Of a DNA stretch of 64,000 nt, positions 11,062 through 22,400 are shown one piece after another (position 1 is the first letter of the stretch; each line of letters starts with the position of its first letter). A program made the position numbers and the translations under genes. The stretch is from Bombardia bombarda (Eukaryota; Ascomycota; Sordariomycetes; Sordariales; Lasiosphaeriaceae): NCBI GenBank assembly GCA_030512295.1, contig JAULSR010000001.1, forward strand, positions 4,177,001-4,241,000, written 5' to 3'. A model generated the notes under the pieces. It worked only from the letters and a program-made list of their open reading frames with translations. It did not search any database and was not told the origin of the DNA.

Positions 11062-12941
11062 TGTAGTTCTAGTGGTCCAAGAGCACACACAGTATGTACA
11101 AGAAAGAGGAAGAGAAGGGGGCGCCGCTCAATCAATCGGTTGATCGATGATGGGCACAGTGGCTGCCAACAATTAATCAGTTACCAGGTCCCTTGGTACT
11201 GTAGGTAGCAAGGAAATGTAATGTAATGCAATGCAAATGCCCTGTGAACCCCCGGGCTTGTGAGCCTTGCTGAGCACGAGCACGCACACAGTGTACCTTA
11301 GTAACCCGCGAGTTTGGCTTTGTTTTGCGGCCCGCTTGAGCGTTGTTTCATGCTCTGGCCAATGAGGGAAGGAGCCAGCGCCCGGCCGGTTACTACACTG
11401 AACAGTAGACTGCTTTGGCCCGGCAACCGACCCCTCGCACGTGATATCAACCACCCCCCACCCCCCTCTCAGTACCCCCTTGCCGAACTCGAAACTCTAC
11501 CATGCAGGTCAAGTCACTACAAAAGTCACTCCATATTGCTCCTGAGAAAAGCCACCTACTCAACCAGTCTTTGCACTTGCTGCAGCTTGGAATCTTAAAC
11601 CGGCCCATCACGAATCCTATGCTGACTGACTCGCTCGCTTCTAGATTGCTGGGAAAGAGACACCGCTGGAATTCAACGCCCCTCCCTCTAATGTCCCCCT
11701 TCTGTCTCTCGACCCCTTTTTTGTGCTTTGAACGCCCCGTGCGCAGCAGTACAATACAACACAAGCAGACACACCCACACACCTTCCCCCCCTTATTTAC
11801 GCAGAACAGCCATCAGGCGTATTCATTCCATCAAATACAACCATTATTCAAAAATGTCTGGTAGATGGCAGGGAAGTCAATCGGTAGGTGGTAATAGTTG
11901 GGTTTCAGCCTTTCTTTATATCTCGCCGAGTTGAGGCTCTTTTTTAGTCCTTCATAAAGTCGTTACCAAGAATAGTAGTAGTAGTGAACCCACCCTTCCT
12001 TTCCAACGTTTCAACCAACTTCTCTTCACCCCTTCTTCCTCCCAACTTTTTTTTTTAGAGAAACGAAACAAACAGAACAAAAAAGTGGTCATAAGCATCA
12101 TCATGAGAAGCTGACAAGGAAAATAAAGATGCTTGTTTCGTCCAGGTATCTCCCCTCCCAATCGAGCACCTTCTTCCACCTCACACAGCATGAAATACTA
12201 ACAAGACACCAAGTGTAAGCAAAGGAGAAGAAAAAAAGAACAGTAACTAACAAAATAGAGTGGTAAACACAGGCGCTCGTGGCAGAAAAAGGGTTTTGGG
12301 TGTCCTCAACTCAACAGTCGTCAAGTGGGTGAGAGAGAGGAAACAGTGACATAGAGATAGAGAGAGGGGAGAGAGGAGGAAACAACGCGATTCCCTGACA
12401 TCATCATATACCTCCGCCTAATGTCGTTACAGGCGGATTTTCTTTTCCCGACGCGATCATTCATGATACCTCGCCGGCGTATTCTATCACATCTGCAGAG
12501 CAACAGAAGAGACCGACATCTTGGGTCATCATCTTTAGTGATTAGGTTCCAACCCCATGCAAACCATGAATTCATCAACCCATGTACAGCCGTATCTGGG
12601 CATTTCCCAACAAATAAGAAGTCGTAGCTCGTAAGCGTTGCGCCTGCCCCTGGATCAAGGTCAAGCAAGCCGGCCCAATGGGCCCATCAAATCGTCGTCT
12701 TTAAAGCGAATACAAAAGAGACGGCAGGAACATATCCAACGAGTGAGGCGTGTGTTCGTCTCTTCGAGTCCGCAATACACAGCCCCCCCCCCCCCAAGAC
12801 TCTTCGAGCACGACACAACACACACATTATCTGGTCCCATAACTGCACACATCTAGAAGGCCAAAAAGACCACTCGTGAGCAGACGGAGCCGCAAATTAA
12901 ATGCACCACCACCCCGCCCTTTCCACCCTTACTCTTTTCCA
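11062..12941. other. Intergenic region between the coiled-coil gene and stuA
   Basis: No firm gene. The near end is the promoter of the coiled-coil gene; the far end is probably the stuA 3' UTR. A small candidate reading frame with a good leader begins at 11854 and is listed separately. A C13 run lies near 12783-12795. Confidence 0.5.
11854..11934 (+). other. Possible small ORF or first exon (26 codons unspliced)
   Basis: An ATG in a favourable context (TTCAAAAATGTCT) follows a C/A-rich leader that looks like a fungal 5' UTR. It reads MSGRWQGSQS and then meets a perfect donor-like GTAGGT at 11884; unspliced, it ends at 11934. I could not extend it convincingly through any downstream acceptor, so this is only a candidate micro-protein or the 5' end of an unannotated transcript antisense to the stuA 3' side. 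Confidence 0.2.
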
Positions 12942-14968
12942 TTATCTGCGTCGTTGCGCTGAGAGTGCCGGTGCAGCTTGTGCCATTGGCGCATTGTACG
13001 TTGGGGACGGCATCGATCCGTCCAGCATTGTTTTCCTGCGCTTCAGATCCAGTCCCATACCGGCTCCACCGCCGCTCGTCGGTCTATCATCTTCATCGTC
13101 CCGCCCACGCTTCATGCCTTGTGATCCCCCGTTCATAACGGGCGGCTGACTTGCGTAGCCGTTGGGCATCGAGTTGCCCATGTCCGCCTGGCTGGCATAC
13201 ACGTCGCTTCCCGGGGCCCCGTTAGCTGGCCCCCGGTCATTGCTGATAACGCTATACAGATTGCTTGACGGCGGTCCGACGCGCGGCGGGGTATGGTAAC
13301 CCTGCTGCGCGTAATATGAAGGTGGCGCCGCCGCCGTACGGGGGGTGGCCCGTCCAGACCCAGCTTGATGGGGAGAGCCTGAAATATCTGGCGACAGATG
13401 GGCGTGATCATTTGGTAGAGACGATACCGCAGGGGCGCTGTAGTTATACGAGCCCCGATTTGCGTCATAAGCCCCGCTGTCGTGAGTGTACTCGGCTTCG
13501 TGATCATGATCCGCCTCGTCTTCTGCGCCTTGGTGAGAGCCTTGCTCACTCTGGCCAGGATGCATCATCCCGTTGGGGGGCTTTGTGTCGGCCTGTTCAC
13601 TTCCAGGGCCCGAGGGCCTACTCGACGGAGGTCCCATCTCGCTTTTGACGTAGTTCGTCTGACCGTAGATATTTCGATCCTGGGGATTAGAATTGGACGG
13701 TGGGTATGGCGACTGTTGTGCAGGTGGTGCCTGATACATCTGGCGTGAGCTGTCGTAGGCTTGACTGACAGGCGGGTACGGTTGCATGCTCTGTATCGAC
13801 GACCCAGGAGGTGTCGTGGCCGGCGTGTTTGGCAATGAACGAGCATTACTTAGCCCGGTGTCAATAGACATAGGATTGGCTTGCTGTTGGCCATTCATCC
13901 CCTGTTGATTCCATTGGAAGTTCTCAGAGGCGCCCATACCACCGCCCATTACACTTGAAGCGCTGGTTGGTGGGGTGGGGAATGTATGTGCTCGGTCCAG
14001 CGGGGGACGGCCCATGTTCGGATGGGATGAAAGCGGGGGCTGCGGTCCAGGAAGCGCAGACATGGAATGATGGTGATGTTGAAGAGATGGTAGAGGAGCA
14101 GGCTGGGAATTGCGCATCTGATTATTCTGCTCTTGCTTCCGGCGCTGTTCTGCGGCGGCCATGACCTGGCTGGTACGGCTCTGGTTGGTGGGGTGGTAAA
14201 GAAGAGCGCCGATGTTGTGCACGAACAGAGGGTACAAAAGCTCGGTGATCTTTTCCTTGTTTGCGAAGTCAAGGGCTCTTTCAAAGGGGATCCTAAACTC
14301 ACAGTCAGTTTGCACGCTTATCGCCAGTGAAACATGATGCATGCGCATTCCAAGACTTACCAGACACCCTTCAGGTGCATCGGGCCAATCTTGACCACGT
14401 GCCGTACTTTCTCGCTTTTCAGGATACCATCGCGCCGGCCTCGCGTCATTCCAGCAACGTTCAGGAGCTTCGTTCCGTTGATCATATGGTTATCTAAGAC
14501 CCAGATTAGCGGTGCGGCTCGTCTCGAGGATCACACCATCGTTTTCTCACCTTCTCTCCGAGCAACGCAAATGCCTCTTGCCTCTACCTGAAAACACAAG
14601 CTGCCCTCGTCCTCCCAGAGGGTAGCGGTGACACGAGGCTTCATCCCCGCTGGCGCGAGCTGGCCTGTAGTATCAAAGCCTTGCTGGTACGTGTTCTGGG
14701 CCATGCCGGGCTGGCTGCCTACACCGGGAAGGGGCAGGGGGCCTGGGCCGCCCATTTGGTTAGAGACCGCAGGACCACCGGTGGGTGGCGACGTCAAGCC
14801 ATTGCCATACCCGTACTGACCTCCATAGGCTGGGGGGTACTGTGCTGGAAGAGGCTGCAGTACAGGAGGCTGGTGACCGTAGTGAGATGTCACGGTCTGC
14901 TGCGGCGGCGGGGCCGGACCCGTGGACATATGTGTCTGATAGTACATGTCTGGTCCTCCCGAGTTCAT
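12942..14968 (-). CDS. stuA: APSES-family transcription factor StuA/Asm-1
   Basis: Exons 14968-14551, 14493-14361 and 14292-12942; 633 residues. The introns are 57 and 68 bp, with donors GTGAGA and GTAAGT and acceptors CTTAG and TTTAG; the second splits a Trp codon. The APSES DNA-binding domain spans about residues 111-220: PRVTATLWEDEGSLCFQVEA, GICVARRE, DNHMINGTKLLNVAGMTRGR, HVVKIGPMHLKGVW and FVHNIGALLYHPTNQ. StuA proteins bind as bHLH-like regulators and control conidiophore patterning, development and secondary metabolism. A Gln/Pro-rich activation-like region follows, then a bipartite basic signal near the C-terminus (KRGRDDEDD...LKRRK). I chose the ATG at 14968 because MNSGGPDMYYQTHM resembles the known N-termini of Fusarium StuA and Neurospora Asm-1. 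The frame is open further upstream without an ATG (see the separate entry). It is divergent from the BRCT gene across more than 18 kb. Confidence 0.95.
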
Positions 14969-15364
14969 TGCTGGGTAATGCTCGTACCCCGTGGTCGGAT
15001 GGCCGGGTGGTCCGGATATCCCGTTGTTGGTGGGAAGATTTGGAGAGAGGGTCCCAGGTGTTTTGGGGCCGTTGGAGGAAGCAGCCGAAGTAAACGACGA
15101 CTGAGAGCCGGCGTTCGAACTTGCTGCTGATGATATAGAGCTAACCCGGGGTGACGAGCTACTTGACGAATATGCCTGTTGAGATTGTGGTAGAGGCAAA
15201 GACGGCCTGTCGTTCACATACAACGAACGGTGGGCGGCGTTGTAATATGGTACGTCGGTCTGACCCCGGGATTGCACTTGCGATATCGATGGGAGATCCA
15301 GCTTTTCGGTATTTCCTCGAAACTCTCCGAATGAGTTTTTAGTCTGAGTCTGAACAGACCCGAG
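14969..15364 (-). other. Open frame upstream of the stuA ATG, possible alternative N-terminal exon
   Basis: The stuA frame stays open for 132 codons upstream of the chosen ATG, up to a TGA at 15367-15365, with no in-frame ATG. The stretch encodes Ser/Pro/Tyr-rich sequence much like the rest of the StuA N-terminus (for example NAAHRSLYVNDRPSLPLP). Acceptor-like TTCAG sites lie at its upstream end, so it could be an exon joined to a distant ATG, giving a longer isoform. Aspergillus nidulans stuA is known to have two transcripts with different leaders. Confidence 0.4.
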
Positions 15365-16400
15365 TCACAAATCGCAACTCTGTTGGGCTGGCAGAAGAGG
15401 GGGGAGGGTGGTCCACGTCCGGTGACACACAAGCTCTCCTCTCCTATCCTTTTCAATTGGCTTCTCTCGTCTCTTGTATCGTCTCAGCCAATTGGTTCTC
15501 CAGCAGCTTCGCAATGCAATTCTGGTGGAAGGAAAGGTTGAAAAGCGTCTTTCGGAACTGGCGGTGCAAGATGCACTTCTTTGTCGCGCACAGGGTCGGA
15601 AAGTCGTCAGTCGTCAAAATGTCATAACAATATGGTGAATCGTTAGGGTCGTGACGGAGCCAATATGGAAATTGGAAATCAGGACAAATCGACGAGAGCG
15701 TCAGTCCTTCCTAAGCGTGAATGTGTCGAGGTATGCAACAGGTGCAAAAAGACTCAAGAGATAAAGAGACACCCCCGGAACTAGGAAGCTTGCTTTTTTT
15801 TTTTTCTCCAAAAACGCCGCCTACAGACAGATCTGCCCAGTGCTCCACTTCTTATTCACTTGCAACTCTCGCTTCTCTCTCTCACGCACTCTTTCTCTCT
15901 CGTTCTTGCCTCGACCTGTGGGATAGCGGCATGCACTTGGGGGTGTGTCGGGCTGAGCACAACTGCTAGTCAAAGGTTCGCTTTAGCTTCAGAACTTCGC
16001 GTGCCGAGATGGGATGACCAAGGTAGCAGCAGCAAGCAACCAGCACCAGTAGCAATGCGGGGTGACTGCGAGCTCTCTGTCAAGTGGGCGAGTGCAAAGC
16101 AAAAGTTTTTGGGGGAAGGACGTGAATCGTACCTTTTCCGCACCTCGAGCCTTCTACCTTCTATCCTTTCTTTAGGAGAAATTGGGGAGGCCGGTCGGTG
16201 GAGATCGTGGTGAACAAGGAGAGGGAGGGAGAGGAGGATGGGACCTGGCTAGATTTAGGTCGGTGCCCTGGTAGTGGGAGAGCGAGGAAGGAGGAGGCAG
16301 GCAGCTGGTAGATCAGTCGAGAGAAAACCAGAAGCAGGCCCGGTCTCCCGTTCCGCTCTGCACTGTACTTAGTACCGGTACTGCCCCCGGTCAACCCCCC
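15365..16400. other. stuA upstream leader or promoter region
   Basis: No coding region is supported. It is rich in CT tracts and contains a T11-12 run near 15793-15805. StuA homologues have long, intron-containing leaders with upstream ORFs, so part of this is probably transcribed. I could not define the transcript. Confidence 0.4.
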
Positions 16401-19400
16401 AGCCGACCACTCAAAGGGTCAGGACAACACCGGAAGGGGTCTTAGATTGGTGAGTGAGAAAAAAAAGATACCTAGTGCTCTGGTAGGTTACTGTGTAGCT
16501 GGCAAGCTGGCTGGCAACTGGCTCCTGGGAAAACAAGCTGGCTGGGTTGCTTGTTGCTGCTGGGCTGCTGGGGGGGTAATCGGTAGGGTACTTCACAGAG
16601 CTGCTGGGGGGTACTTTCTCCAGGTCGGTCCAGCAGAGCAGGGCAGGCAGGGCAGGGGAACAGTTTCCTCGCCAAAACAAGCAGCAAGCAGCGACAAGGG
16701 TCAACGGCCTTTTTCGCCCAGACCACTTTTTCCAATTTCCAATTTTTTTTTTTTGCTGAACTTCCGCAATCTGGTGGCCCTTGATGGGGTCCCTGCTCCA
16801 CGCTCGTCAAGCACTAGCGAGCACAATTGACCCAGCGGGCAACGACCTGAGGGGGCACCAAAAAGAACAGCAGGAGGCAGAGAGTGGCCCCGGTGACGCT
16901 AGGGTGACCAAGCTAGGAGTGGTTAGGGTGGGTTTGCTGTCCGGGCCTGGCTCGACCAGGGATCGACTTGAGAGCGAATCTGACTGAAGGGGCTGGGATA
17001 TGGGCCGCACCAGGGACCAGGGGCGTGCATCTATGGGTCCGTGGTAAGTGACGGTCGCTGGTAGGTGGTGGCAGCGCCGGGGAGGCGTGTGGGCAGCTTT
17101 TGCTGACAGGGATGGGTCCGCAAGGTTGTACCAGGGAGGGCCTAGCGGGGCAGGGATGTGAGGGGCAGGAAGCCGAAGGCCTGTCTTCAGTGCCCCACTG
17201 GCGAGGGGGGGTGCGCACCAAAGACGCAAAGACGTAAAAAGACGCTCAGCCCGCACCCCGTCTACCCGTCCTTTCTGTTAGTCAGGCGCACGTCGCCCAC
17301 GGACAAGCCAGGTTGAGCCACTGTGTTTCGATCGTGAGGGGGACGCCAGGACGCCAGTCGTGGGCCAGTACCCCGTTACGACTGTGTACATGCGCATCCT
17401 AGTCTTGGTTCTCGGCAGGGTCAGGTAGTGTAATGCTTCCCTCGGGCAGCAGGGAATAAGCAACTACACAGTGCAGCTTCTGACACTAGAATCACTGTGC
17501 AGAAAGGTGGCGGGGGAAATAGTCGCATTATCCTATCCGTGCCTGCCTATTCGTACCTACCTACCCAGGCTTCCTCCTCCTCCCAGCCATAGCCCATGTA
17601 CGATTACTGATTGCTACACTTATTACTACGTACTCTGGTGGTCACCAAATGAAAAGCCCACGACTCGCGAACTCCGTTGGAACAAGCCCCTTGTTTGATT
17701 ATTCCCATTATCCTTCTTTCGAGCATTATTATCGGGCTGGTTAACACTACTTTTGCTTACCCCAGACAGGGATGATTGAGCTGGAAATTTTACATAGGCA
17801 GCTCAACTCCGGCAGTATGTTACTTGCAGCGCATATCAACATTTTACAATGCTCTCGATGAGAGTCGAGACGGTCTTGGGTTATCGTGAAAAAGACTCTA
17901 CTGTGTTGTATCGCTCTCACTGGAACCAGGAGCCGTCCCGTTGGTCGATCTGAGGGCTTGTCGTTCGCAAAGCAAAATACGCCAGCGGGATATCCACTTG
18001 AATTGACTTTGCTGCTTACGCAGGAGTGCGCATCTACCTACCTGGTAGGTGCTGTACCTAACGCAGCGTCGCCGAGCATTGCCGTTGAGCCCGTGGGGAG
18101 CGCTTTCGAGTATTGACCAGGCGCCATGTCGTGTACCTTCGCCTAGGTAGGCCATTAAGGTATTCACAGTTGCCTCCTCACTCTCCGAGACCAACCAAAT
18201 TTCCCAACACATGTCCACAGAACCCATAGTCCACAGAGCCTGTGGCAGCATCAGCATACCGAACATACCTAAGGTATGTACTCAAGATGCCGTACACGAG
18301 GTGGTTTTGGGGTACCTAGGTAATCGGTACTGTATGTACCTTGACTAGCTCAGTACTGTGCACGGTAAAAACGCAATGTGCCTTGCTGATCTGCACCTTG
18401 CGGGAGCGAATAAGCATCAGGACGGACAGAGCCTGCTCGCACTCGGGGCAATCCATCCTGATATCAGAATGGCCGCCCTGCCGCTAGCGCAGCAAATCAA
18501 GGCCCTCTGAGGGTGGCGTAGCGCAACCGTGTCGACCACCAAGGAGAGCACTGAGGTATCGGTAGGTCGAGAAACGTCGAGGCCTACTATTGTTGCACAA
18601 ATCCTTGAAACACTCGTGGCTTGATAGAATCTGTGTTGGTACCAGGTGCATCTGCCACCCAGCGAGCCAAAATCCCATTCCATTCCGACAAGACAATGCG
18701 ACAAAAATCCCACATCACGAGCAGTCAGCATCAAGCCCTCAATGATACCTAAACGCAACTACCGACGTACGGCTGCTGTCAGCTGTATGAGGGCTTGAGA
18801 AATGGGTCGAGAGTGGCCAGCCCGTTATCGGGACGATGGGGCAGCCCCGGCGGCTTCGGGCTAGGAGCAGATAGCCAGCTTTAGGCTCGGGGATTTTTTG
18901 ATTTCTTTTTGGGGGCTTTGCCGCAACCTTCCTATCCACACCACGACCCGATGCTGATATGGATGCGCCGAGACAGTGCGGGACAATATCCTGCCAGTGT
19001 AATTGTGTGGGGGGACGTACGATGTATGTGCAAGGTATCTGTACCTTGGGTAGATGAATATAGTATGTACCTACATAGCATGTCCTTACATGCTATAGTT
19101 AGTGCAAGTGTTTCCCCCCATGCCCATAGCGATATTTCATGTGCATTTGCTCTGGCTCGCCTCATACGTTATAACGACCGTCTGTTAACTGAAAAGAAGG
19201 TCTCGAATTATGCCTCGCCTGGTCCGTCACCTGTGTGGGGTAGGAGTTGAAAATGGAGAATTGCTATTCGGCACTTATCACTGTGTAGTCATCCGTGAGG
19301 GTAATCACAAACCCACCTGCACGGGCTGGCTGGTATCGACTTATTCTGTGGTCGTGGCTAGTTGTGTGTGTGATGGATGTGTGCTCGTGTGCCAGCCTGA

Positions 19401-22400
19401 GTCAAGCCTTGTCGTCTCATGGCCGATCAGAGAGAAACATCTGTCCAACTTCTTCCATGCCCCTTCTATGGCGCGTGGAAACCTCCGAGGCTGTTGTCTT
19501 TGCAGTCACCCATGGACAAGACCAGGAATAGAGCCGATTCAACTACGAAAATGGCCGCCTGTGACTGGCTCTTCTCTAGTATTGTAAACCAGGGAAGGAA
19601 TGGAGAGATACCTCCAGATAGACATCGACAAATAGACGCATCTCCATCCACGTCTCGCAACTCATAGCAAACCGGATTACCGTGAGCCGTCATGATAGTA
19701 ATACGGAAACTAAAGGCGTGTTCGTCGCTTGCGCGTGTGCCCAGACAACAGCAACCTTGGCGGTTGGTTTTCAGACTCCCCACCCCACTCCCCTCCTCTC
19801 CGTCATGCAGGGTACGTGGAGACACGTGCCTAGTACAGTGTAACTACGTGTACATACTTCATACATGCATATGCCTACGATCTCTAAGCCCAATTAGGGT
19901 AGTAGAGTAGGTCTTCGCGTGTTGGTGTCGTTGGGTATTCGTACTTGGCACTCTATGGCGAATTGGCGATGTGCGTGAAACCGACAAGATAATTGGAATG
20001 TAGGTGTTTAGCCAGCGCCGCCGATACCAGAAACCTTAGTAAACCACGCATAATCTTAAAAACCCATCGTCAAGGCTAGAAGTCATCAAAGACATAGCGG
20101 TGGTCATGAGTGAGGCGCATCATGGCGGTTACGATGAGTCGATTGCAGTCGTCAGAGACGCGGGCTCCGGCGGGAACACGCAGAGGACCAAACCGGCAAC
20201 CAAACTCATTCGAAGCAAGACGGGCGCGAGGACCACGTTTTCGACATTTTCGACGTGTCCGAGTTTTGCCATGTGTTGTGTTATCCACCACTCTTTGCAA
20301 TATATTCTTCTCTCCGGAATGCATGCTTCGATATGCCCATGGGCAGACAGTCAAATAAATACAGGCCTCTGTACGCGCCTGTGAACCGCCAGTGCCTGTG
20401 TCGTCGGAAGCGCGAGGTCGGGGGAGACTCAAGAAACGGCAGCCAATGCATGCGGCGCCGCTCAGTCAGGGTCAGCGTTGTAGGTGCAGCCAGCGCGCAT
20501 ATGCACATGTATGGCGGGGTTGGTGTGGTGTGGTGTGGTGTGGGTGATGCACTCGAGCTGTGCTGCGTTTGGCTGGGTTGTCTGCACGCTATCATCTGTC
20601 TGTCTTCTGCAATTGCCTGGTCGCCGTCGCCGCATCTTGGCTTGACCCCTGTATTTTTTTTCGCATATGAATTATTCGATGGATCAAAGACGACGAGAAG
20701 ATTCAATCGCTTGTGCGCTATCTTCAAACCCCGAAGCCGTTTCTCGTTGATAAAAGAAACTCGTGGGTTGAAGAAAGTCAATTGGGTACCTAGGACAGCC
20801 TTGGAGGCGAGGAGTGCCGAAACACCGGGTGTGTATCCGTATGTACCTAGGTACCTCGTGCCTGCCTCGCCTGGAGCACCTTCCAAGTTCAGGAGTTCAT
20901 TGTTCCTTCCCCAAGCTACAAATCGATACTTTGGTAGTAAAAGAAAAAAAGCCAGACTTATTGCCACTTTGTCGAGAAATGTTCCGATTGACCTCTGACC
21001 TCTGCTGCTGCAATGCACGATTGATGCAAAGATAAGGTGAGGAGACACGCAAGCAGGTGCGGTACCACGTACATTCTAGACGTCGGCTTTCCGCTTGCGC
21101 ATCATCACAGAAGCTGGTTAAGCTTTCAAACTCCCGAGATGTAAAATCTTTCGAAGTCCGACCAGCTCCATTCAGCATTCGAGAATTCGCCTTTCATCTA
21201 ACCTAACCTGCCACGGGAACACGGACCACGGAACACAACGGGTGTGTGTCGGCTTTCCAGGCACAGCAAACCATTCTCACCTTCATCAGTCCGTCATGAT
21301 GATTGATGACTGATGTCAGATAGACGTCAACAGCACACAATTTGCTTGAACGGCGCACAACTTTCTTCAGAACCCAGCCATTCTCGAGCTAGCTTCAGCA
21401 TATCATCAAACGACTTTCTCCATTCCGTCAAAGCCATCTGCTTGTGCAAATCTAATATGTAGCGCAAAAACCAACCGCCCGGTGTAACACGCGTACACAC
21501 GCGTACAAGACTGCACAGGCTCGAGACACTCCCGGTTCCCAGATCGCGGGACTTTCCATGACTCGATCCACACATTCGGCCTCTTCGTTGCGCCCGAGAT
21601 ATATTATACATACAAATGCGCCAACTACCGGCCGCCGAGTCACAAAACCTCGAACGATGCCTCGTCCTTCGTCCCGCCCTGTCCGACGTTCTTCAAGCTT
21701 CACCAGTCTGCCGGGCCCCTCAAGCCAGCCCCCCTCCCCCCCCAAATCAAGTCACATTTCTTTGATTACTTGCTCTCGCAAAAACGCTCTCAGTCTTCAT
21801 TATGAAAACGTCTCAGCGGGCAAGGAGAGAGAAAAAAGGCCCTAGATACACAACGAACTCGGCTACGTAAAATGCGTGAAATGTGATCAGTGCTTTCCGT
21901 CAGCGGGGGTTTGCATTGGTGTCGTCGTCGTCCCGGGACACCCTTGTCCACCGCAGTGGTGCAGAAGCTTGTGTGGGGGGCCGATCTCATTTGGGTATGT
22001 ACATGCATACCTACTCTGTTCCCGTCGTGTAGTATACATACAATGCAGTGCACTAAACTCATTAGCCCTGGTTTGTAGGTATGTATGTACCTCAGTGTGC
22101 ACCTTCCCATATCCCTAGCCATCTCCATCTGCCCACGGCTAATGGGACTCTATGCAAGATTCCGGCAGAGTACCCACACATCACTCCTTGCCCTGCAATG
22201 CACGAAACGCATCTAGAGACATCAGACCACAGCTTCCGTCACATTCTGGAAGACTGCACCCATCAGATACCAGGAGAGAAACAATACAACTATCAATACT
22301 TTCAGTTTTGCGACAATGAAGCCCAATATCATTTTCTTCTGCCTCGTTTGGCAGAGATCACTGTTTGTTCTTTGCTAGTCGCCCACATCGGCACACCCCC

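Noticed and set aside
18345..18420. tRNA-like A box (TAGCTCAGTACTG)
   Set aside because: No B box (GGTTCGANTCC) lies at the required distance, and no cloverleaf can be drawn.
20255..21048. Two head-on overlapping frames of about 250 codons
   Set aside because: Both start at GTG rather than ATG, neither has a recognisable motif, and the overlap on opposite strands suggests a local lack of stop codons rather than genes.
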